Positions 9,982 to 18,339 of a stretch of DNA of 64,000 bases are shown one piece after another (position 1 is the first letter of the stretch; each line of letters starts with the position of its first letter). The notes beneath the pieces are model-generated. The model saw only the letters and a program-made list of their open reading frames with translations, was not told the origin of the DNA and did no database searches. The position numbers were made by a program, and so were the translations under genes. Source of the DNA: Flavobacterium sp. LC2016-13 (GTDB lineage: Bacteria > Bacteroidota > Bacteroidia > Flavobacteriales > Flavobacteriaceae); NCBI RefSeq assembly GCF_009707955.1, contig NZ_WMDQ01000007.1, positions 1 to 64,000 on the forward strand, in the 5' to 3' direction.

Positions 9982-10419
9982 TTAATCGGCAGCATATTTA
10001 TTATTCCAGTACAACATCATCATTAAAGTAACAATTACCGAAGATGCAAGTCCTTCAAATAATAAACAAATACAATAAGTTGGTACAGATGGATTTCCGC
10101 CAAACATAAATGCTTCAGATAATGTTTTTACATAGGCATCTCCGCCTCGGGCATAACTATAAACTAATAATCCGAAAACACTCATTGATACCCCAACAAC
10201 AGAAGTTGTCATTGCAGAAACTGCATTAGATACAAAATTGGTTTCGCCTTCATGCAGGTTCATTTGCATCGTTCTGTTTACGCCATAAAATATAAAAAAG
10301 ACATTCAGCGTACGCAAATAAAACAAATCAGCGAGTCCTAAAAGATTCATCAATAAAAAATAAATGCCAATTCCGAGGAATATCAAAAAACCGTTGGTAA
10401 TTTCTTTAGGTAATTTCAT
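9982..10419 (-). CDS. Small integral membrane protein, unknown function
   Basis: 145 residues with about four hydrophobic segments: 'GFLIFLGIGIYFLLMNLLGLA', 'LNVFFIFYGVN', 'TTSVVGVSMSVFGLLVYSYA' and 'CLLFEGLASSVIVTLMMMLYW'. No catalytic motif was recognised. A single gene with its own predicted promoter (10475-10482) and terminator. The start ATG gives MKLPKEIT; a soluble loop between helices 2 and 3 is rich in polar residues. It resembles conserved hypothetical membrane proteins of flavobacteria, but I cannot name the family. Confidence 0.7.
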   Translation of the reverse strand: MKLPKEITNGFLIFLGIGIYFLLMNLLGLADLFYLRTLNVFFIFYGVNRTMQMNLHEGETNFVSNAVSAMTTSVVGVSMSVFGLLVYSYARGGDAYVKTLSEAFMFGGNPSVPTYCICLLFEGLASSVIVTLMMMLYWNNKYAAD

Positions 10420-10474
10420 AATGCTTATTTTTAAAGAAGTTAATAGTATGTAATTGACAAACAGTGTTGTATAT

Positions 10475-10482
10475 CAAATTTA
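10475..10482 (-). promoter_or_regulatory. Predicted -7 promoter motif
   Basis: TAAATTTG on the minus strand fits TAnnTTTG, giving a leader of about 50 bases before the ATG at 10419. No convincing -33 TTG was placed. Confidence 0.5.
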
Positions 10483-10536
10483 CTAAAAAAATAAGTACGA
10501 TGATTTAAAAATAACGAAAAGTAATTTTTGAAAGTT

Positions 10537-11466
10537 TTAAAGTTGACTTACAAACTCAAGAGCAGTATTTCTATCGCGATTTAATTGTTCTTTCAACAAA
10601 TCTACAGAACCAAATTTTTGTTCTTCACGAATGTATTCTAACAAAGAAATTTCAATTTTTTGACCATAAATATCTGCATCAAAATCAAAAAGATGCACTT
10701 CGATAGTTTGTTTTTCTCCGTTTACGGTTGGATTAAAACCAATATTCATCATTCCGAAAACTTCTTTTTCATTGATAATGGTTTTAACAATGTAAACGCC
10801 ATTTTTTGGAATTTTTTTATAATCTTCCTCAATATTAATGTTGGCCGTTGGAAAACCAATCGTTCTTCCTAATTGTTTTCCCTTCACAACTTCACCACTT
10901 AAAAAATAAGCATAACCCAGATAATCATTAGCCAAAGCGATATTTCCTTCATCGAGAGCTTTTCTGATTTTAGTTGAACTTACTGAAACATCCTGAATTT
11001 CCTGTGCCGAAATTTGCTCAACTTCGAAACCGTATTCAGCTCCAAACGCGATTAAATCATCAATGTTCGCCGTTCTGTTTCTTCCAAAACGATGATCGTG
11101 ACCAATAATTATTTTTTGAATATGAAATTGATCAACCAAAATAGAATGTACAAATTCTTCGGCAGTTAGTCTCGAAAAACTTTCATTAAAAGGATGAATA
11201 ACAAGATTTTCTATTCCGGTTTCTTCTAAAAGTTTTGATTTTTCAGAAATAGTATTCAAAAGTTTAATTTCTGATTTTTCCTGCAAAACCATTCTTGGAT
11301 GAGGAAAAAAAGTAAGTACTAAACTCTCATATTTTCCGTTCTCAGTATTTTGAGTAATTCGTTCCAGAATTTTTTTATGACCAATATGCACACCATCAAA
11401 GGTGCCAAGTGTTAAAATAGTTTTCTTGGTTGATCGAAAATCGTTTATAGAATGAAAGAGCTTCAA
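10537..11466 (-). CDS. ribF: Bifunctional riboflavin kinase / FAD synthetase
   Basis: 309 residues from the chosen TTG (MKLFHSINDF). The N-terminal FAD synthetase (adenylyltransferase) domain shows 'LGTFDGVHIGHKKIL' and 'IIGHDHRFGRNR'; the C-terminal riboflavin kinase domain shows 'GKQLGRTIGFPTANI' and 'GVYIV'. It converts riboflavin to FMN and FAD in the cytoplasm. A longer frame opens at TTG 11490, but the predicted -7 motif TAAATTTG (11488-11495) overlaps that codon, so the start at 11466 is preferred. Length agrees with the family's usual 305-315. Confidence 0.95.
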   Translation of the reverse strand: MKLFHSINDFRSTKKTILTLGTFDGVHIGHKKILERITQNTENGKYESLVLTFFPHPRMVLQEKSEIKLLNTISEKSKLLEETGIENLVIHPFNESFSRLTAEEFVHSILVDQFHIQKIIIGHDHRFGRNRTANIDDLIAFGAEYGFEVEQISAQEIQDVSVSSTKIRKALDEGNIALANDYLGYAYFLSGEVVKGKQLGRTIGFPTANINIEEDYKKIPKNGVYIVKTIINEKEVFGMMNIGFNPTVNGEKQTIEVHLFDFDADIYGQKIEISLLEYIREEQKFGSVDLLKEQLNRDRNTALEFVSQL

Positions 11467-11487
11467 AGCAAATTGTTTAGGATGGTG

Positions 11488-11495
11488 CAAATTTA
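11488..11495 (-). promoter_or_regulatory. Predicted -7 promoter motif for ribF
   Basis: TAAATTTG on the minus strand. It overlaps the longest-frame start codon and so argues for translation from 11466. Confidence 0.6.
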
Positions 11496-11632
11496 TACTA
11501 TCTATTTTAAATTTTATGCTAACGTGAATTGATTTTTTAAAGAGATAAGGTTACTTTTTGACATAAATGCCTCACTCGTCGATAAAAAACCATTAATTGT
11601 CGTATATATGTAAGATTTTGATTTAATTCTCT

Positions 11633-11640
11633 TAATTTTG
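11633..11640 (+). promoter_or_regulatory. Predicted -7 promoter motif for the metalloprotease
   Basis: TAATTTTG fits TAnnTTTG and lies 21 bases before the ATG at 11662. An upstream in-frame TTG (11638) falls inside the motif and is unlikely to be the start. Confidence 0.6.
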
Positions 11641-11661
11641 ATTTTTCTAAAGCCTTTGAGT

Positions 11662-14358
11662 ATGAGTAAACAGCTACTATTTTTATTATTTATTTTTTGT
11701 TGTGTCGAAGTTCATGCTCAAAATGACGATTTATGGCAAAAAAGTTCCGGCTCATTTTTAAATAAAAGTGTAAATTCATCCAATTCGGATAAATTATACT
11801 ATAAGTTAAACGCTGATTTTTTGAAAGCGAAACTTGCATCGACTACGAGTAAAACCTCACAAAGTAGCAGTACCGAAATTACAATTCCAAATTCAAATGG
11901 CGTTTTAGAAAGATTTTCAGTTTGGGAATCTTCAAACTTTGAACCTGAATTGCAGGCAAAATATCCGGAAATCAGATCTTATGAAGGAAAAGGTTTAGAT
12001 GATAAATCGGCAAAAATACATTTTAGCGTTTCGCCAATTGGAACTCAGACAATGGTACTTCGTGCTGATAAACCTTCAGAATTTATAGAGCAAAACCCGG
12101 ATGATAAAACGGAATATGTTTTGTTTACCTCTAAAAGTAGTCTTAACTCAACTTCTAAATTAGTTTGTAATTTAAAAGATGAAGCCGCAAATAAAAGTTT
12201 AACCAATAAAACAGGAAAGACTTCAGCTAATAATAAAATTTTCAAAACCTTACGATTGGCTTTGTCATGTACCGGTGAATATGCAACTTATTTTGGCGGC
12301 ACAAAAGCTGGTGCATTAGCAGGAATGAATGCAACAATGACAAGAGTAAACGGAGTTTTGAATAAAGATGTAGCAGTACAATTAATTTTAATTGCAAATA
12401 CTGATGCCGTAATATATACCAATTCAACAACAGATCCTTATTCTAATGCGAGTAAAGGAACTACTACAGATACAGATGGAAATGATTTTTGGAGTAAAGA
12501 AGTTCAAAGTACGTTAACAAGTGTAATTGGAGAAGCGAATTATGATATTGGCCATTTATTTGGCGCCTCGGGCGGAGGAGGAAATGCAGCTTGCATAGGT
12601 TGTGTTTGTAACAGCCCAACGCCATCTGATGTTATAGGAAAAGGAAGTGCTTACACTTCTCCGTCAAACGGAAGACCGGAAGGGGACACATTCGATATTG
12701 ATTTTGTAGTTCACGAATTAGGACACCAATTAGGAGCTAATCATACTTTTTCTTTTGATGGAGGAGAAAGAACAGGAGTAAATGTTGAACCTGGAAGCGG
12801 ATCGACTATAATGGGATATGCAGGAATAACAGATTATGATGTTCAAAACAACTCTGATGATTATTTTGCTTATGCCAGTATTTTACAAATTCAAAACAAT
12901 CTTGCCACAAAAAGTTGTCCGGTTAGTACGGCTTTAACCGATAATAATCCTCCGGCAATTCTTGCCGGACCAGATTATACAATACCAAATAGTACTGCTT
13001 TTATTTTAACCGGAACAGGTTCTGATCCTGAAAGCGATACAATTACCTATACGTGGGAACAAAACGATAGTGCAACATCAACTTCAGGAGCAAACAGTTT
13101 GGCTTATCCAACAAAACCAGACGGGCCTTTGTTTCGATCTCTTGCCCCTACAAGTTCTCCCGTTAGATATATGCCAAGTTATAATTCAGTTCTTCAAAAT
13201 AGATTAACCACAACCTTGGAATCTGTTTCATCTGTTGCAAGAACGTTGCATTTTGTTTTAACCGGAAGAGATAATGCCGCTTTAGGAAAAGGACAAACAA
13301 ATAGTGACGAAGCCGTTATAACCGTTGCTTCGTTAGCCGGACCGTTTGCCGTTACTTCTCAAAACACAACTGATTTAGGTTTGTTGCAAGGATCAAATTA
13401 TGCTGTAACCTGGAGCGTAAATAATACCAATACATTGCAAGGTTCTACAGCTGTAAATATCAAATTATCGACAGATGGAGGTTTAACCTTTCCAATAATT
13501 TTAGCAGCGAATACTCCAAATGATGGTTCTGAAACCGTTACGATTCCAACAAGCGTAGTTTCGGCTACAAATTGCAGAATCCTGATTGAACCTGTAGCAA
13601 ATATTTATTACGCTTTAAATAGTAAGCCATTTGCAATTGGATATACACCATCAACCGTTTGTAATGATTATAGTTTTGGAAATTCTTTTAGTATTCCTTT
13701 CTCAACAACAACTTATACCTCAAAAACAGTAAGCGTACCAGCATCAACAGGAACAGTATCTGATGTAAATGTTAGTATTAATGTAACACATGCAAGATTT
13801 TCTGATCTTGAAATTCAAATCGTAAGCCCTCAGGGAACCGTTGTACGTTTGTTTAATAAAGGATGCGGAAGTACAAATGGTACATTAAATCTTCAATTTG
13901 ATGATTCTGGTGTCGATTTAGATTGTTCTAAAACAACATCTCAAATCGTAATTCCAACAGATTTCTTAAGTGCTTTTAATGGTGAAAATCCGGAAGGAAA
14001 TTGGACTTTAAAAGTTCGTGATGCAGTTAGCGGAAGTTTTGGAACCGTAAATTCAGCCTCAATAAATATTTGTAATCAATCATTTACGTTAGGAGTTCCC
14101 GATGTAGAAAATCTTGAGTTTGTATTGCACCCAAATCCAACGAAAGGGAATATTACAATAGAATTTACAAGTGAGTCAAAAACAGGAGTTGAAGTTTTTA
14201 TACATGATAGTTTAGGTAAAAGAGTTTATACAAACACCTTTGCAAGTGCTACCAATTTTAGTCAGACAATTAAATTAGAAGATCTGTCTAAGGGAATTTA
14301 TTTTGTAACCGTTATCGACGGAAGCAAAAGAACCGTTAAGAAGATAATATTGTATTAA
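11662..14358 (+). CDS. Secreted reprolysin-like zinc metalloprotease with P-domain and T9SS sorting domain
   Basis: 898 residues. Signal peptide 'QLLFLLFIFCCVEVHAQ'; a propeptide-like region to about 190; a metzincin catalytic domain with zinc motif 'HELGHQLGANH' (H351 first ligand) and Met-turn 'TIMGYAG'; a region with Ig/PKD-like repeats ('ILAGPDYTIPNSTAFILTGTG'); a proprotein-convertase P-domain ('NVTHARFSDLEIQIVSPQGT'); and a type A T9SS sorting domain ('LHPNPTKGNITIEF', 'GIYFVTVIDGSKRTVKKIIL'). It should be an extracellular endopeptidase processed during secretion. The start MSKQ is chosen because it begins the signal peptide directly and follows a -7 motif. Confidence 0.9.
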   Translation: MSKQLLFLLFIFCCVEVHAQNDDLWQKSSGSFLNKSVNSSNSDKLYYKLNADFLKAKLASTTSKTSQSSSTEITIPNSNGVLERFSVWESSNFEPELQAKYPEIRSYEGKGLDDKSAKIHFSVSPIGTQTMVLRADKPSEFIEQNPDDKTEYVLFTSKSSLNSTSKLVCNLKDEAANKSLTNKTGKTSANNKIFKTLRLALSCTGEYATYFGGTKAGALAGMNATMTRVNGVLNKDVAVQLILIANTDAVIYTNSTTDPYSNASKGTTTDTDGNDFWSKEVQSTLTSVIGEANYDIGHLFGASGGGGNAACIGCVCNSPTPSDVIGKGSAYTSPSNGRPEGDTFDIDFVVHELGHQLGANHTFSFDGGERTGVNVEPGSGSTIMGYAGITDYDVQNNSDDYFAYASILQIQNNLATKSCPVSTALTDNNPPAILAGPDYTIPNSTAFILTGTGSDPESDTITYTWEQNDSATSTSGANSLAYPTKPDGPLFRSLAPTSSPVRYMPSYNSVLQNRLTTTLESVSSVARTLHFVLTGRDNAALGKGQTNSDEAVITVASLAGPFAVTSQNTTDLGLLQGSNYAVTWSVNNTNTLQGSTAVNIKLSTDGGLTFPIILAANTPNDGSETVTIPTSVVSATNCRILIEPVANIYYALNSKPFAIGYTPSTVCNDYSFGNSFSIPFSTTTYTSKTVSVPASTGTVSDVNVSINVTHARFSDLEIQIVSPQGTVVRLFNKGCGSTNGTLNLQFDDSGVDLDCSKTTSQIVIPTDFLSAFNGENPEGNWTLKVRDAVSGSFGTVNSASINICNQSFTLGVPDVENLEFVLHPNPTKGNITIEFTSESKTGVEVFIHDSLGKRVYTNTFASATNFSQTIKLEDLSKGIYFVTVIDGSKRTVKKIILY

Positions 14359-14372
14359 ATATCAATAATTAA

Positions 14373-14414
14373 AAATTCCAAATTCCAAACTTAATCAGTT
14401 GGAATTTGGAATTT
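14373..14414. terminator. Bidirectional terminator
   Basis: Perfect 16-bp stem AAATTCCAAATTCCAA with its complement and a 10-base loop, between convergent genes ending at 14358 (+) and 14419 (-). Confidence 0.8.
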
Positions 14415-14418
14415 CAAT

Positions 14419-15102
14419 TTACGAGTTCGCCATTGCCATACAAACAATGCTAATCTTAGTTCCGGGAATTTTTAACAATGCACGTGAACAAGCCTCGAGC
14501 GTTGCGCCTGTGGTAAGTACATCATCAACAATTAAAAAATGTTTGTTTTGATTTTCTTCTGTTGAAATTACATCAAATATATTTTCGATGTTCTCGGATC
14601 TTCCCAAAAGATTCTTTTTTGATTGCGTTTTAGAATATTTCTTTCGATATAAAATAGAAGCATCATAAGTAATATTGAGCCCTTCTGCCAAAGCTTTTCC
14701 AAAAGTAGTAACCTGATTATAACCTCGTTCTTTAAATTTTCTTTTATGAAGCGGAACAGGGATTATAATATCAAAAGGAGTTTCTAATTTTAACTCTTTT
14801 AGATCTTCTACATACCAGTTTCCTAAAACGGTTCCAACTTCTTCCAGACCTTTGTATTTTAGATTGTGAATGAGTTCCTGTACGATTCCTTTTTTATTAA
14901 AATATAAAAATGCCGACACATATTCGATCTCAATTTTACCATAAAACTTTTTGACAGCTTCATTTTTAGTGTCTAAATGATATTGGGTAAGAGGCATTTC
15001 GTGACGACAATTGGTACACAAAATAGTTTCATTACTCATTAAAATAGTTCGGCAACCGGCACAAACTTTAGGGAAAAACAGGTCAATAATATAATTAAAC
15101 AC
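14419..15102 (-). CDS. ComF family phosphoribosyltransferase
   Basis: 227 residues. The N-terminal double zinc-ribbon is typical of ComF ('CAGCRTI' and 'CTNCRHEMP', with a following conserved 'FYGKIEIEYVSAFLYF'), and the C-terminal phosphoribosyltransferase motif is 'FLIVDDVLTTGATLEACS'. In other bacteria ComF relatives support DNA uptake; the reaction here is unknown. The start is GTG, giving MFNYIIDLFFPKVCAGC, the usual opening of the family. A predicted -7 motif lies about 20 bases upstream. Confidence 0.85.
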   Translation of the reverse strand: MFNYIIDLFFPKVCAGCRTILMSNETILCTNCRHEMPLTQYHLDTKNEAVKKFYGKIEIEYVSAFLYFNKKGIVQELIHNLKYKGLEEVGTVLGNWYVEDLKELKLETPFDIIIPVPLHKRKFKERGYNQVTTFGKALAEGLNITYDASILYRKKYSKTQSKKNLLGRSENIENIFDVISTEENQNKHFLIVDDVLTTGATLEACSRALLKIPGTKISIVCMAMANS

Positions 15103-15122
15103 AAATAGAGAGAATTTAGTTA

Positions 15123-15130
15123 CAAAAATA
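15123..15130 (-). promoter_or_regulatory. Predicted -7 promoter motif for the comF-like gene
   Basis: TATTTTTG on the minus strand, with TTG 15 bases upstream of it. Confidence 0.5.
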
Positions 15131-15185
15131 ACGAAATCAATCCTGCAATCTTTATAATTTTTCTTTTTTTTAAACGTACTTTTTA

Positions 15186-15193
15186 TATTTTTG
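15186..15193 (+). promoter_or_regulatory. Predicted -7 promoter motif for glyS
   Basis: TATTTTTG ends only 7 bases before the glyS ATG, so transcription would start at or next to the start codon. No -33 TTG is obvious. Confidence 0.5.
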
Positions 15194-15200
15194 CATCACT

Positions 15201-16739
15201 ATGGCAAAACAAGAAGATTTATTTAAGAATGTGGTTTCGCACGCAAAAGAGTACGGATTTATTTTTCCGTCAAGCGAAGTTTACGACGGATTAAGTGCAG
15301 TATATGATTATGCACAAAATGGTGTCGAATTAAAAAAGAATATCCGTGAATATTGGTGGAAATCAATGGTTCAGATGAATGAAAATATTGTCGGCCTTGA
15401 TGCTGCAATATTGATGCATCCAACGACTTGGAAAGCTTCAGGCCACGTTGATGCTTTCAATGATCCGTTAATAGACAATAAAGATTCGAAAAAAAGATAT
15501 AGAGCAGACGTTTTAGTAGAGGAATATGCTGAAAAGATCAATCAAAAAGCTCAAAAAGAAATCGAAAAAGCAAAAGCCCGTTTTGGTGATGCTTTTAATG
15601 AAGAAGAATTTGTTACCACGAATGCACGTGTTGTAGAATATCTTTCAAAGTATAAAGAAATTTTAGCAAGACTTGCAAAAGGTATGACTGATGATCTTCA
15701 GGATGTAAAAGCATTAATTGAAGAGCTTGAAATTGCTGATCCTGAAACTGGTTCTAGAAACTGGACAGACGTAAAGCAATTCAACTTAATGTTCGGAACT
15801 AAACTTGGAGCTTCTGCAGATTCTGCAATGGATTTATATTTGCGTCCGGAAACGGCGCAAGGTATTTTTGTGAACTTTTTAAATGTTCAGAAATCGGGTC
15901 GTATGAAAGTTCCTTTTGGAATTGCTCAAACCGGAAAAGCATTTAGAAATGAAATTGTTGCAAGACAATTTATTTTCCGTATGCGTGAATTTGAACAAAT
16001 GGAAATGCAATTTTTTGTACGTCCGGGAGAAGAAATGCAATGGTACCACCACTGGAAAGAAGCACGTTTAAACTGGCATTTATCTTTAGGATTAGGAAAA
16101 GAGAATTACCGTTTTCACGATCACGAAAAATTAGCGCATTATGCAAATGCTGCGGCTGATATCGAATTTAATTTCCCTTTTGGTTTCAAAGAGTTAGAAG
16201 GAATTCACTCTCGTACTGATTTTGATTTAAAAGCACACGAACAATATTCTGGTAGAAAACTACAATATTTTGATCCTGAACTGAACGAAAACTACGTGCC
16301 ATACGTAGTAGAAACTTCAGTTGGTTTAGATCGTATGTTCCTGGCAGTTTTTGCAACTTCATTAAAAGAAGAAGTTTTAGAAGACGGTTCAACAAGAACA
16401 GTTTTAAAATTACCAGCGGTTTTAGCACCAACAAAAGTGGCTATTTTGCCATTAGTTAAGAAAGATGGATTGCCAGATATTTCTAAAAAAATCATCGAAG
16501 ATTTAAAATGGGATTTCAATGTGGCTTATGATGAAAAAGATGCAGTAGGTCGTCGTTACAGAAGACAAGATGCACTTGGAACTCCGTTTTGCGTTACAGT
16601 AGATCATCAAACAATTGATGACGAAACCGTAACCATTCGTCATAGAGATACAATGAAACAAGATCGTGTAAAAATCTCTGAATTAAGAGCAATTATCGAA
16701 AACGAAGTTTCAATGAAAAACTGGTTGATGAAAATGTAA
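15201..16739 (+). CDS. glyS: Glycyl-tRNA synthetase (single-chain, dimeric class II type)
   Basis: 512 residues. It charges tRNA-Gly with glycine. Class II core motifs are visible: 'LRPETAQGIFVNF', 'PFGIAQTGKAFRNEI' and 'FRMREFEQMEMQFF' (motif 2), and 'VVETSVGLDRMFLA' (motif 3). The C-terminal anticodon-binding domain begins near 'PTKVAILPLVKKDGL'. The opening 'MAKQEDLFKNVVSHAKEYGFIFPS' region matches the family start. No Shine-Dalgarno-like sequence precedes it, and the -7 motif is unusually close, suggesting a leaderless or nearly leaderless mRNA. Confidence 0.97.
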   Translation: MAKQEDLFKNVVSHAKEYGFIFPSSEVYDGLSAVYDYAQNGVELKKNIREYWWKSMVQMNENIVGLDAAILMHPTTWKASGHVDAFNDPLIDNKDSKKRYRADVLVEEYAEKINQKAQKEIEKAKARFGDAFNEEEFVTTNARVVEYLSKYKEILARLAKGMTDDLQDVKALIEELEIADPETGSRNWTDVKQFNLMFGTKLGASADSAMDLYLRPETAQGIFVNFLNVQKSGRMKVPFGIAQTGKAFRNEIVARQFIFRMREFEQMEMQFFVRPGEEMQWYHHWKEARLNWHLSLGLGKENYRFHDHEKLAHYANAAADIEFNFPFGFKELEGIHSRTDFDLKAHEQYSGRKLQYFDPELNENYVPYVVETSVGLDRMFLAVFATSLKEEVLEDGSTRTVLKLPAVLAPTKVAILPLVKKDGLPDISKKIIEDLKWDFNVAYDEKDAVGRRYRRQDALGTPFCVTVDHQTIDDETVTIRHRDTMKQDRVKISELRAIIENEVSMKNWLMKM

Positions 16740-16758
16740 TTTTCTGAAATATCAATAT

Positions 16759-16797
16759 AAAAAATCCCAAATTCCAATCCGGAGTTTGGGATTTTTT
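16759..16797 (+). terminator. Terminator of glyS
   Basis: 13-bp stem AAAAAATCCCAAA / TTTGGGATTTTTT with a 13-base loop, 20 bases after the glyS stop. The short open frame that starts inside this hairpin is not considered a gene. Confidence 0.85.
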
Positions 16798-17008
16798 CGT
16801 TATAATCGTATACGATTTACCGGTAAAATCACCGCTTCTGATAATGTGCAAATATTTGTTCATAACGTCTTAACAATGAATTTTTTAAATGAATTGAAAT
16901 GCGTAATTTTAGTTGCATTCACAATATCAAAAACACATTATTTTGAAAGTATCAACAACACCAAAGAAATAGTTCGATGAGATTCATGAAAAACTAACAG
17001 ATTTAATA

Positions 17009-17806
17009 TTGAAAAAGTATTCGTATATTATTATTGACGACGACAGCGAAAGCATTTTGAGAACCAAAACAATTGCAGATGGTTTTTCAGAATTGACTTT
17101 TATTGCATCGGCCATGAATTACGAAGAAGGATTGAATTTAGTTTTTGAACATAAACCAGCGATTATTTTTCTGGAAATTGCTCCGGAAAATTTATCCAGT
17201 AATTTATCACTTTCTTTTATCAGCGAATTATATCGGTATTTATTGGTTATACCTAAAATCATAATTACCACATCTAAAAAAGATTTAGCTTTTGATGCAA
17301 TTCAGTACGGTGTTTTTGATTTCGTTTTAAAACCCATTCTTCAAATTGATCTTTTAAAGGTAATGTTGAGGCTGGATAAATACACAATGACAGAATTAAA
17401 AAATGAGATTAGTTCATTGGTAATTCCGCCCTTAGAAACTGCACAAATTGTCGATAAACCACTTATTTTATGCATTAAATCTTATGGAGACTATCGTTAT
17501 ATAAATGCGGCTGATATTTGTTATTTTCAGGCAGATAATAATTCGACAGATATTTATTTGAGTTCCGGTGAAATGATAACCGCTTTCAAAACATTAAAAC
17601 ACTTTGAATTTGTTTTAATGCATCCGTTTGTAAGAATTCATAATAGTTATATCATCAATAAAAATTTTATTTCGAGAATTCATAACGGACATTCAGTTTG
17701 TTACATCAAAAACTCTTCAAAGAAAATACCTTTTTCTAAAACCTACAAATCAAATGTAGACTCCATTATTTCTGATTTTTCTGCAGGAAATTACTTAGAA
17801 CTCTAA
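17009..17806 (+). CDS. LytTR-type response regulator with atypical receiver
   Basis: 265 residues. The N-terminal receiver has acidic residues 'IIIDDD' (residues 7-12), the conserved Lys in 'FDFVLKP' and a Thr pair at 'IIITTS', but the phospho-acceptor position in 'PAIIFLEIAPEN' is Glu (E56) instead of Asp. The C-terminal LytTR DNA-binding domain (about 150-258) carries 'IKSYGDYRYINAADICYFQADNNST' pieces and 'FVRIHNSYIINKNFI'. It is therefore a DNA-binding regulator that probably does not depend on ordinary phosphorylation. TTG start with no in-frame ATG before the receiver. It is followed by a small exported peptide and a sensor kinase pair. Confidence 0.85.
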   Translation: MKKYSYIIIDDDSESILRTKTIADGFSELTFIASAMNYEEGLNLVFEHKPAIIFLEIAPENLSSNLSLSFISELYRYLLVIPKIIITTSKKDLAFDAIQYGVFDFVLKPILQIDLLKVMLRLDKYTMTELKNEISSLVIPPLETAQIVDKPLILCIKSYGDYRYINAADICYFQADNNSTDIYLSSGEMITAFKTLKHFEFVLMHPFVRIHNSYIINKNFISRIHNGHSVCYIKNSSKKIPFSKTYKSNVDSIISDFSAGNYLEL

Positions 17807-17905
17807 AAACTAAGTATTTACGCTAATTTGATGGCCATTGACTACCAATTGGGCATGTTCTACCACAAACTAATTTTTTCGTGTTCTTTTTTTGGATTAC
17901 AAGGC

Positions 17906-17937
17906 TAGCTTTGTCATATGATTTTGCATCAAAGCTA
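17906..17937 (+). promoter_or_regulatory. -7 promoter motif inside an inverted repeat
   Basis: TAGCTTTG (17906-17913) fits TAnnTTTG and is mirrored by CAAAGCTA (17930-17937), 16 bases away. The inverted copy is itself a -7 motif on the other strand. It lies 47 bases before the start of the 85-residue peptide gene and could be an operator or an mRNA leader hairpin. Confidence 0.45.
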
Positions 17938-17984
17938 AGTCATAACGCCCCAAATAAAAATCAAAAACTTAAAACATCTCAAAC

Positions 17985-18242
17985 ATGAAAAAAGCAACTT
18001 TAACAATCGGATTATTTTCTCTAGTAATGGTAACAACTTCATTCACTACTCCTGAAACTTTAAATAATATTGGTAATGAGGAATTAAGTATTATTTCACC
18101 AATTGATGGAGTTGGTGCCAGAGATGGTAGACAAAAGCATGATTATGTAGGAACAGAAACGCAAGCAGATATAAATTATAATCAATCTAGTAACCTAAAT
18201 GCTGATCGTCAATCATTACGAATGACGGTGAAATTAGACTAA
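17985..18242 (+). CDS. Small exported protein of unknown function
   Basis: 85 residues: signal peptide 'ATLTIGLFSLVMVTTSFTTP' (to about residue 23) and a polar mature part of about 60 residues with no cysteine, containing 'GVGARDGRQKHDYVG' and ending 'RQSLRMTVKLD'. It has its own predicted promoter and a strong terminator and is sandwiched between a LytTR regulator and a TPR sensor kinase. That setting is compatible with a secreted signal or a sensed envelope protein, but this is inference. No known family was recognised. Confidence 0.65.
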   Translation: MKKATLTIGLFSLVMVTTSFTTPETLNNIGNEELSIISPIDGVGARDGRQKHDYVGTETQADINYNQSSNLNADRQSLRMTVKLD

Positions 18243-18262
18243 TAAAAAGATAAATATTTAAG

Positions 18263-18294
18263 AAAAGGCTGTCAATTTTTTGGCAGCCTTTTTT
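18263..18294 (+). terminator. Terminator of the small exported protein gene
   Basis: Stem AAAAGGCTG / CAGCCTTTT extended by a G-U and a G-C pair, followed by a T tract, 20 bases after the stop. Confidence 0.85.
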
Positions 18295-18311
18295 TGCGTC
18301 TATAGTTTTAG

Positions 18312-18319
18312 TATTTTTG
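18312..18319 (+). promoter_or_regulatory. Predicted -7 promoter motif for the sensor kinase
   Basis: TATTTTTG fits TAnnTTTG and lies 20 bases before the TTG at 18340. It excludes longer frame starts further upstream. Confidence 0.6.
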
Positions 18320-18339
18320 ATGAAACTCAAAGAAAGCTG

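Noticed and set aside
16786..16980. 64-codon open frame between glyS and the LytTR gene
   Set aside because: It starts inside the glyS terminator, has no ribosome-binding site, signal peptide or recognisable composition, and looks like chance.
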